From contig DHIM01000144.1 of assembly GCA_002403785.1 (NCBI GenBank), positions 1-13,926 of the forward strand: a stretch of DNA of 13,926 nucleotides. Direction: 5' to 3'. Both the position numbers and the translations under genes were made by a program. Origin of the DNA: Clostridium sp. UBA4746 (lineage in GTDB: Bacteria; Bacillota; Clostridia; Clostridiales; Clostridiaceae). Below are positions 1-5,370 of this stretch, in pieces. The notes beneath the pieces were generated by a model that was not told the origin of the DNA, did no database searches, and saw nothing but the letters and a program-made list of their open reading frames with translations. Within the stretch, counting starts at the first letter, position 1; each line of letters opens with the position of its first letter.

Positions 1-13
1 ATCTGTTACAACT

Positions 14-22
14 ATTATAGCA
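14..22 (-). promoter_or_regulatory. Candidate extended -10 promoter pointing out of the window
   Basis: Read on the minus strand, this site is TGC followed by TATAAT, a full extended -10 motif for the vegetative sigma factor. No good -35 hexamer lies 16-18 nt upstream, which is tolerated for extended -10 promoters. Transcription would start around position 7 and run left out of the window, so the target gene is not visible. Such motifs also occur by chance in AT-rich DNA. Confidence 0.3.
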
Positions 23-63
23 TTTCATTGTAAAGAATATGTTACTTATTTGTTTAGAATCAG

Positions 64-1035
64 TTAAATTTTATAATTTTTATAATATTCTTTAAATTCT
101 TTTTTAATAATCAAAAAATCTTCTAAATCATTAAGAAATTGGAATAATAATGCTCTATTTTCAAACTCATTTCTATTCTTTGGCAGTTCCATCATTTCAT
201 AATATTTTCTAAGTAAAGTGATCTTATTTATAAGTCCAATACAATCGTTATCTTCATGTATATTGATTGCAACATCATTTGTAAACTCTGATAATAGTTT
301 AGTTTGCTCATAAGTCATATAAACCCTTGAGAAGTGTCTTTTCATTCTTTTTATAGCATCTAATTGTATTGATCTCATCTCTATATAACTTACATAATAA
401 TTATTGCTTTTAAATAAATGATTATTATTTATTATTTGTGCCATCGACTTAGTATTCTTAATTAGTTCCTCAACACTCAAAAGTAATTTTTGCTCATAAA
501 TTGGAACTGCTTGAGTTACTAAACTTACAGCCATATCTGACAATATTAATCTATATTGTTCCTCAATGTCCTCTTTGTTTTTTTCAAAGTTTTCCTCGAG
601 TGATGCTGTATATAAATTAAAGATCATTGCAACCCCAATGCCTATTATACTTAACTTCGCTTCATTTATTATCCAATAAATATTAATGTTTGTACTTATT
701 AAAAGATGTGTTGATAATACAGCACCAACCACCATTCCTTCGCTTGTTTTTAGAATATTAGTTATTGGTATAAATATAAGTAAAAATAAACCAAATACAA
801 TAGGATTATTTCCAAGTAAAACATATAGCATAAAAGATAAAAGTATAGCCACTGCAGATGCTATTAATCTCCTACCCCCAACTAATAAACCTTCTTTCTT
901 AGTATCCTGAATACTTAATATTGCAATTATACCGGAGGTTACCCCAAAATTTAATCCCATATAATTTGCTATAAGAACTGCTATTGTGGCCGACATTGTT
1001 ATTTTAAATGTTTTTAATTGTAAAAAATTTATCAT
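64..1035 (-). CDS. Aromatic acid exporter (ArAE_1) family membrane protein
   Basis: This 323-residue protein probably sits in the cytoplasmic membrane. Residues about 10-146 are very hydrophobic and can form five or six membrane helices, with a basic turn GGRRLIAS near 53-60. The rest, about 147-323, is a charged, mainly helical soluble domain. This layout matches the Firmicute family once called DUF939 (ArAE_1 plus ArAE_1_C), distantly related to fusaric acid and aromatic acid efflux proteins; few members have a proven substrate. The ATG at 1035 is preceded by a weak ribosome site (GGGAG 12 nt upstream, or TAGAAG directly before the ATG). The gene is separated from the nif operon by a terminator and about 340 nt, so it is probably its own transcription unit with no known link to nitrogen fixation. 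Family assignment is by sequence character and recall; the substrate is unknown. Confidence 0.8.
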   Translation of the reverse strand: MINFLQLKTFKITMSATIAVLIANYMGLNFGVTSGIIAILSIQDTKKEGLLVGGRRLIASAVAILLSFMLYVLLGNNPIVFGLFLLIFIPITNILKTSEGMVVGAVLSTHLLISTNINIYWIINEAKLSIIGIGVAMIFNLYTASLEENFEKNKEDIEEQYRLILSDMAVSLVTQAVPIYEQKLLLSVEELIKNTKSMAQIINNNHLFKSNNYYVSYIEMRSIQLDAIKRMKRHFSRVYMTYEQTKLLSEFTNDVAINIHEDNDCIGLINKITLLRKYYEMMELPKNRNEFENRALLFQFLNDLEDFLIIKKEFKEYYKNYKI

Positions 1036-1370
1036 CTTCTAAATTTTCTCCCACTACCATAATAATACGGCATTTACTTTTGTTTATACTTAATTTCTTA
1101 CTAATCATTTTTTTCTACCCTTCAATAAAAAAGCTCATAGGATTGTTAAAAAGCAGTGAAAAGACATCTTCATTAGTAGGGTTAGCAAACTTTAAGTCAA
1201 TAGTATTCTTGCACATGATGATTTTAGTTATATTAAAGCAACAATAAAGTTATTCTTTTATCTTTTGTTAGTTATAGTTATTGGAAGACATATTATTTAT
1301 TAATTAAATATTACCTCTATAGCCTTCAAAAATCAACCTTATATGTTATAATATTCAATTTATTATTAAA
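1036..1370. other. Gene-free region between the nif operon terminator and the ArAE gene
   Basis: This AT-rich spacer has no convincing gene. On the minus strand a 33-codon frame (ATG at 1216, TAG at 1115-1117) reads MCKNTIDLKFANPTNEDVF and onward, but it lacks a ribosome binding site. On the plus strand, a 79-codon frame runs from inside the ArAE gene to 1247 and looks like an antisense shadow. The region most likely holds the promoter and leader of the ArAE gene. Confidence 0.5.
1173..1200 (-). promoter_or_regulatory. Candidate promoter of the ArAE gene
   Basis: On the minus strand, TTGACT (1195-1200) is followed after 16 nt by TACTAA (1173-1178), an acceptable -35/-10 pair that would leave a leader of about 130 nt. 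A second candidate is TTGATT (1331-1336), a 17-nt spacer and TAATAT (1308-1313). Neither is decisive in DNA this AT-rich. Confidence 0.25.
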
Positions 1371-1401
1371 TTAAAAAGACTCTAGCATTTTTGCTGGAGC
1401 C
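1371..1401 (-). terminator. Rho-independent terminator at the end of the nif operon
   Basis: On the minus strand, GGCTCCAGCA and TGCTAGAGTC form a 10-bp stem (1392-1401 with 1378-1387; one G-U pair and one C-A mismatch) closed by an AAAA loop. A run of five T (1373-1377) and then AATTT follows directly. It lies 52 nt after the stop of the MORN-variant gene, so it probably ends the whole nif transcript. On the plus strand the hairpin is not followed by a T-run, so it acts in one direction only. Confidence 0.8.
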
Positions 1402-1453
1402 TAACATATTGTCTGTATACAATGGGGCTTGATTATTTTCTCTGTTTTTTAAT

Positions 1454-2389
1454 CTATTTCTTCTCATTTTCACTCTTTTGGTGACCTATAAAAGTTTTTC
1501 TAACAAATTTATCAATATAAAATTCATTATCTTTTAGGTTATATTCAATGCCACTGATTTTTATTTTATCTGGATAAAACTCGATATTTAATGGTATAAC
1601 ATCCATGATTAAATCATTAAAATTATTTGGCGTAAGCCCAGGTTTATATACGTTTAGTTGTCCAAACATATCCTTGATTGTGATTATATCTGCTGATGTA
1701 GATAAGGATTTCACTAAACCATCCTCGTTAAAATTCAAAGAGTTTTTGTCTCCATTAAGGCCAATAGCCCCTAAATCAAATGCATGCAGTTCTCCAATAA
1801 TGCTATTTATTAGCGTGTGTTTTCTAGGTTCACAAGATTTAATAGCTCCATTTGGATATAATGATAATCCTATACGAGTTTCAATTGTACCATAAGATGA
1901 TGGTATATTAATAAAATCCCTTGGCCATAAAGTTAAGCTCTTTACACCACCAGATTCATAAAAATTAATACCAATAACTTTCTTTTTAAAAATTCCAAAC
2001 TCAAAATTAAAGTCTAATTCCTCTGCTAGTTCATATTCATTTTGCTCAGTCCAATATGCAGTTAATTTTCCATTCAAGGGGAATATACGTTTAACTTTTC
2101 CACTTTCATAAAACAAAGCTAGTTCTGCTGGTACTTTACCTATAGTCGTATCTATACTAGTTTGCTTCTGAAAGGATATGCATTGCAAACTCCCACTCTC
2201 ATAAAAGGATAGAGATCTTTTGTACTTACGTCTTACTTCTGCTTCATCATATTGTGGTATTAGATCTCCATAGATTGTTTTTATTTTGGAATATTCGCTT
2301 AATTTGCATTCCTTTATAACACCTTCAGTATAATACTCAATATTACTAATACCCTTAAGTTGTCCATATTTAGTTGAGAATTCCTTCAT
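1454..2389 (-). CDS. MORN-variant beta-repeat protein of unknown function, last gene of the nif operon
   Basis: The predicted protein has 311 residues and no signal peptide or membrane segment, so it is probably cytosolic. It is built of about seven degenerate repeats with the core [FY]YESGxVKxI: roughly residues 18-29, 61-72, 92-103, 141-152, 176-187, 218-229 and 270-281. Between several of them is a second short motif of the form YGxL or IGxL (YGQL, YGDL, IGKV, NGKL, YGTI, IGEL, FGQL). This resembles MORN repeats and the variant found in YwqK-like proteins, which form beta-hairpin stacks. The ATG at 2389 is chosen because GGAGG (2397-2401) lies 7 nt upstream; a longer in-frame version from 2419 would start inside the leader and lacks such a site. 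It begins 36 nt after the AnfO-like gene and ends before the operon terminator, so it should be co-expressed with nif. I do not recognise a named gene or a catalytic motif. A binding or scaffold role is only a guess. Confidence 0.8.
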   Translation of the reverse strand: MKEFSTKYGQLKGISNIEYYTEGVIKECKLSEYSKIKTIYGDLIPQYDEAEVRRKYKRSLSFYESGSLQCISFQKQTSIDTTIGKVPAELALFYESGKVKRIFPLNGKLTAYWTEQNEYELAEELDFNFEFGIFKKKVIGINFYESGGVKSLTLWPRDFINIPSSYGTIETRIGLSLYPNGAIKSCEPRKHTLINSIIGELHAFDLGAIGLNGDKNSLNFNEDGLVKSLSTSADIITIKDMFGQLNVYKPGLTPNNFNDLIMDVIPLNIEFYPDKIKISGIEYNLKDNEFYIDKFVRKTFIGHQKSENEKK

Positions 2390-2425
2390 ATTACCACCTC
2401 CAAAATAAAGTATATACACAACTTA

Positions 2426-3064
2426 CTACTCGCTGCAACCCTTAGGATAAACCGTTACTCTAATCTCATCCTTGCTAATTACTTCACCTTCAAATTTTAA
2501 ATTCAGTCTTTTGCCTTCTGCTTCAAACCAAGGTGGGATGTGCCCACAAATTATTTCTAGTTGATAAAAAACTGTAGTCTTAAAAAATGGTAACAATATT
2601 CCCTTTGAAGTAAGGTTAATATTATGCTCCTGAATTTTTCTTAAATTTATAAAATAATATCCATCCTTGATTTTTTGTATTAAAGGTTTCTTATCCTTTT
2701 CTTTTGCGAGTTGCATAGATTTTGCCTCTTCTTCTTCTTCTTCTTCTTCCTTTTCAAACACAAACTCCAAGAGTTCCTTCGGGGTGCCCGTAAGTTCCCA
2801 AGTGTTAAAGCCCATAGAATCAAGAACAGTGTATGGAAGCCCTTTAATTTCTCTTCCAACAAAAACCTTGCAGTCCCCAAGGGTCTCTGCCATATTTCTA
2901 ACACTTTCACGAATTTCTTTTAAACTAGCTATATTATCAATTCTATATATAATTTCTTTAGTTATTTTCCACTCTCCCATGTCTCTTGAATAAACTTTAA
3001 CTATACCAGGTTCAATAAAGGATTGTGTTTTGCCACTATTATCTTGAAAAACTGCAATCTCCAT
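2426..3064 (-). CDS. AnfO family nitrogenase accessory protein
   Basis: This 212-residue soluble protein resembles the AnfO family, small proteins usually encoded next to Fe-only nitrogenase genes; their biochemical role is not established. Residues 1-105 start MEIAVFQDNSGK, then have PGIVKVYSRDMGEW (19-32) and a segment LGDCKVFVGREIKGLPY (62-78). After a linker of eight Glu (106-113) comes a C-terminal domain with GYYFINLRKI (135-144), LTSKGILLPFF (151-161) and CGHIPPWFE (173-181). The N-terminal half follows the order of the NifX-like domain of NifN-B (see findings), suggesting cofactor binding. The start is forced: an in-frame TAA sits directly before the ATG at 3064. No Shine-Dalgarno is close; the strong AAGGAGG at 3120-3126 lies beyond a perfect hairpin. 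No anfHDGK genes are visible, and the neighbouring nifD is of Mo type. The family name is from recall of sequence patterns. The alternative is an uncharacterised nif-linked protein. Confidence 0.7.
   Translation of the reverse strand: MEIAVFQDNSGKTQSFIEPGIVKVYSRDMGEWKITKEIIYRIDNIASLKEIRESVRNMAETLGDCKVFVGREIKGLPYTVLDSMGFNTWELTGTPKELLEFVFEKEEEEEEEEAKSMQLAKEKDKKPLIQKIKDGYYFINLRKIQEHNINLTSKGILLPFFKTTVFYQLEIICGHIPPWFEAEGKRLNLKFEGEVISKDEIRVTVYPKGCSE
2728..2748 (+). repeat. (CTT)7 trinucleotide repeat inside the AnfO-like gene
   Basis: Seven perfect CTT units read as GAA codons on the coding strand and, with a following GAG, encode the eight-Glu linker of the AnfO-like protein. Slippage here would change linker length without shifting the frame. 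Confidence 0.9.
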
Positions 3065-3126
3065 TTAATTCTCTATTTATCATATTAATAATAACTTTAT
3101 TATTAATATGATAAATTATCCTCCTT
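3065..3126 (-). promoter_or_regulatory. Shine-Dalgarno, 19-bp hairpin and start codon arrangement before the AnfO-like gene
   Basis: On the minus strand a strong AAGGAGG (3120-3126) follows the nifV-alpha stop. It has no start codon at normal distance. After 3 nt comes a perfect inverted repeat with arms 3098-3116 and 3075-3093, 19 bp each, and a 4-nt loop (3094-3097). Then 10 nt lead to the ATG at 3064. If the hairpin folds, the effective spacing is about 13 nt, so the stem may bring the ribosome site to the start codon. No T-run follows the stem on either strand, so it does not look like a terminator. An out-of-frame ATG inside the stem (3083) would give only 14 codons. Confidence 0.65.
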
Positions 3127-3143
3127 ATTTTAATAAGCTACTA

Positions 3144-3887
3144 TTATTTGGTATTTATATAACTTTTATTTTTATCTATTGCCTTCATAAACTTAACATA
3201 ATTACAATTACCTGCACGTTCTCCTATGCCTCCAAATGTAGTATCTACAAATTCAGATCCAGCCATAACTGCTGCAACAGAGTTTGCAACAGCCATACCA
3301 AAGTCATTATGTGCATGAAATTCTATCGATATATCAATATCTTGTTTTATTTTAGTTATTAATTTAAAGATTTTATCTGGGTATAATATTCCCACGGTAT
3401 CCGCATATCTAACGCGTTTTACCCCAAGAGCCTTAGCTTCCTTAATAACACCTAATAAAAAGTGCGTAGATGTTCTTGAAGCATCTTCAAGTCCCACTAC
3501 AACCTCAAAGCCCTTTTCTTTTGCATAGTAAACACTCCGCTTCATTTCATTAATAACCCATTCTCTATCCCTTCCAAGTTTCCATTTTATTTGTATATCA
3601 GAAATTGGTACTGATATGTGTATTATATCTACTCCGCAATCAATGGAGTGGTTTATATCATTAATGCTCATTCTATTCCATGCAGAAATCTTGCTACTTA
3701 AACCTAGACTCATTAATTTTTCAATACTCTTTTTTTCATCACCCCCCATAGCAGGAGTTCCAGCCTCAATTTGATATACCTCTTTTGAATCTATAATTTT
3801 GGCAAATTCAATTTTGTCTTTAAACCCTAACTCAACTCCTGCCATTTGCTCACCGTCTCTTAGAGTTGTATCAACTATTTTGCACAT
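3144..3887 (-). CDS. nifV-alpha: Homocitrate synthase, alpha (catalytic barrel) subunit
   Basis: NifV condenses acetyl-CoA with 2-oxoglutarate to homocitrate, the organic ligand of the iron-molybdenum cofactor. This 247-residue subunit carries the complete catalytic TIM barrel of the homocitrate/isopropylmalate synthase family. DTTLRDGEQ at 6-14 includes the catalytic Arg10 and metal ligand Asp11. HAHNDFG at 191-197 supplies the two metal-binding histidines, and TTFGGIGERAGN (216-227) is the usual loop near the end of the barrel. The protein stops there: the C-terminal subdomain of full-length NifV (about 370-380 residues) is missing and is provided by the omega subunit encoded just upstream. 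The ATG at 3887 lies 4 nt after the nifV-omega stop, and an AAGGGG site (3895-3900) is 7 nt before it. Split NifV is known from C. pasteurianum. The function is inferred from motifs and context. Confidence 0.93.
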   Translation of the reverse strand: MCKIVDTTLRDGEQMAGVELGFKDKIEFAKIIDSKEVYQIEAGTPAMGGDEKKSIEKLMSLGLSSKISAWNRMSINDINHSIDCGVDIIHISVPISDIQIKWKLGRDREWVINEMKRSVYYAKEKGFEVVVGLEDASRTSTHFLLGVIKEAKALGVKRVRYADTVGILYPDKIFKLITKIKQDIDISIEFHAHNDFGMAVANSVAAVMAGSEFVDTTFGGIGERAGNCNYVKFMKAIDKNKSYINTK

Positions 3888-3891
3888 AATA

Positions 3892-4938
3892 CTACCCCTT
3901 AATTTTTCTACATATTTCTATAAAATCTCTATCTGATACTTCTGTTTTATTTGATATGCTTATATTTTTAACCCTGCCTAGAATACCAAGAATTTCAAAA
4001 GCACTAAATTTGTTATCCATATTAAGCTCATTTAATTTAGAATATATAGAATTCTTACCCGAATGTTTACCTAAAGCGAGCTTTCGCTTCATTCCAACAA
4101 GTTCAGGCATAAAAGGTTCATAGGTTATTGGATTTTTTTCTATTCCAGCAACATGTACTCCAGATTCATATTTAAATATATCTCTTCCAATCACAGGTTT
4201 ATTATTAGGTACATTAATATAGGTTATTTCTTCGTATTGCTTTCTCATCTCTGAAAGCAGACTAAGTTCTCCATTTACTTTTTCACCCATAATAATTTTC
4301 GTAGCAATTAGTAATTCTTCTAAGGCAGTTGTACCATGAGTCCCATCCCTTCCACAAAAGGCTGTTGTTATAGATTCTATTCCTAACGTCAAACCCTGAA
4401 AACCCACTGCAGTTGCCATAGAGAATTCATCACTAGCATTTATATTTATTTTAACATTATATTTATCTTCAATATAATGTTTTTTAATGTAATCATCAAA
4501 AAACCAATTGCTCTCTCCTTTAAATCTTACAGAAAAAAGTCTATTTATATCTATGTTTTCATTGATCTTTTGCATATAATCACTAACAGATGAATCTACA
4601 TTAATTTCTACTATAATCTTAAAATTATTGTTTTCTTGAACATCACAAATTTTAATAAACTCTATATCCTCTTCTTTTATTAAAATATATTCTATTCCTC
4701 TGGCTTTACATATTTGCAATTGGCTAATTTCATCAACTCGAAAAATAATATCTTTTGATGTTATTAAAGGTTCTATAAAATTAAAAGTTGTCTCGTCAAT
4801 TTCAAAAAAATCTACTCCTACCTTTTTTAAGTTTTTAATAAACTCGCATAGCCCATTTTCATTAAACCTTTTTTTTGTAATGCTTATTAATGTTCTATCA
4901 ATAATAAATTTTTCTATCCCCTTTATAGATATAGACAT
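3892..4938 (-). CDS. nifV-omega: Homocitrate synthase, omega subunit
   Basis: This 348-residue subunit works with NifV-alpha to make homocitrate. Its C-terminal part has the accessory subdomain of the family: KYESGVHVAGI near 256-266, TYEPFMPELVG near 272-282 and LGKHSG near 289-294. The N-terminal part, about residues 10-215, looks like a decayed copy of the catalytic barrel. IIDRTL stands where the alpha subunit has IVDTTLRDGEQ, and NINASDEFSMA (about 165-175) stands where alpha has HAHNDFGMA, so the metal-binding histidines are gone. It is probably catalytically dead on its own but needed for the complex. The ATG at 4938 is preferred because AAGGAG (4947-4952) is 8 nt upstream; a GTG at 4947 overlaps that ribosome site and is unlikely. 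The 123-nt gap upstream of this gene contains a hairpin. Confidence 0.9.
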   Translation of the reverse strand: MSISIKGIEKFIIDRTLISITKKRFNENGLCEFIKNLKKVGVDFFEIDETTFNFIEPLITSKDIIFRVDEISQLQICKARGIEYILIKEEDIEFIKICDVQENNNFKIIVEINVDSSVSDYMQKINENIDINRLFSVRFKGESNWFFDDYIKKHYIEDKYNVKININASDEFSMATAVGFQGLTLGIESITTAFCGRDGTHGTTALEELLIATKIIMGEKVNGELSLLSEMRKQYEEITYINVPNNKPVIGRDIFKYESGVHVAGIEKNPITYEPFMPELVGMKRKLALGKHSGKNSIYSKLNELNMDNKFSAFEILGILGRVKNISISNKTEVSDRDFIEICRKIKG

Positions 4939-4992
4939 TAATAACACTCCTTAAAAAATAATTTTTAATAACATTTAAAAATAAAATATATA

Positions 4993-5022
4993 AAACCTGA
5001 AAACATGAATGTTATCAGATTT
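4993..5022 (-). terminator. Hairpin between the ferredoxin gene and nifV-omega, possible attenuator
   Basis: On the minus strand AAATCTGATAACA and TGTTTTCAGGTTT pair over 13 positions, with one T-T mismatch and one G-U pair, around a TTCA loop. A T-rich but A-interrupted tract (TTTTATATATTTTATTTTT) follows. The stem is poor in GC, so read-through into nifV is expected. It may act as a partial terminator that lowers nifV expression, or as a 3' stabiliser of the upstream mRNA. The symmetry is certain; the function is inferred. Confidence 0.5.
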
Positions 5023-5061
5023 CATATTATAAAATCGAAATATCAGAATTTATTTTTTTTA

Positions 5062-5370
5062 TCATATCTCTAGTCTTTTTACTATCTTTCCATCTATCAA
5101 ATGCGATTCAACAATTTCATCGACGTCATCTGGTGTTACCTTACCATACCAAGTGCCTTCTGGATAAATAATAACTATCGGTCCCTCATTACATAATCCA
5201 AGGCATCCTGTATTAGTTATCATTACCTTATCACTGATATCATTTTCCTCAATAGATTCTAAGAAATTTGTTACAATCTCACTGGACTCATTTGAATGAC
5301 AATACCCCTTTTGTGTTCCATTTATTCTGGAACTTGTACAGACAAAAACGTGGTATTCTGGTTTTATCAT
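5062..5370 (-). CDS. Thioredoxin-like [2Fe-2S] ferredoxin, C. pasteurianum type
   Basis: This 102-residue soluble redox protein has a thioredoxin-like fold with one [2Fe-2S] cluster. The cysteines are Cys11 (FVCTSSR), Cys24 (GYCHS), and Cys56 and Cys60 (NTGCLGLC), followed by the conserved GPIVIIYPEGTWYGKV. From the C. pasteurianum protein, these four are the cluster ligands. The extra Cys14 of that protein is Ser here, agreeing with mutant work that placed Cys14 outside the normal ligand set. The C. pasteurianum ferredoxin binds the MoFe protein, so a role in nitrogenase electron flow or maturation is likely but not proven. The ATG at 5370 overlaps the nifN-B stop by 4 nt, with GGAGG (5378-5382) 7 nt upstream, so translation is probably coupled. 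In C. pasteurianum I recall modA and modB, not this gene, between nifN-B and nifV. Confidence 0.93.
   Translation of the reverse strand: MIKPEYHVFVCTSSRINGTQKGYCHSNESSEIVTNFLESIEENDISDKVMITNTGCLGLCNEGPIVIIYPEGTWYGKVTPDDVDEIVESHLIDGKIVKRLEI

Noticed and set aside
1115..1216. Minus-strand 33-codon small ORF before the ArAE gene
   Set aside because: No Shine-Dalgarno, no recognisable similarity, and it overlaps the candidate promoter at 1173-1200.
1008..1247. Plus-strand frame of 79 codons rich in hydrophobic residues
   Set aside because: It starts inside the ArAE gene antisense, has no ribosome binding site, and hydrophobic runs are expected from T-rich DNA.
1344..1352. TGTTATAAT on the plus strand, an extended -10 match
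   Set aside because: No -35 element, no plus-strand gene downstream, and the DNA is very AT-rich; probably chance.
2390..2419. Upstream start giving a 321-residue MORN-variant protein
   Set aside because: It would include the strong GGAGGTGG ribosome site as coding sequence; the ATG at 2389 sits at ideal distance from that site.
2667..2993. Plus-strand frame of 108 codons, rich in Ser, antisense to the AnfO-like gene
   Set aside because: Its low-complexity Ser run comes from the CTT repeat, it has no ribosome site, and it lies wholly inside a well-supported gene on the other strand.
3075..3116. The 19-bp hairpin read as a terminator after nifV-alpha
   Set aside because: No T-run follows it on either strand and its stem is nearly all A-T.
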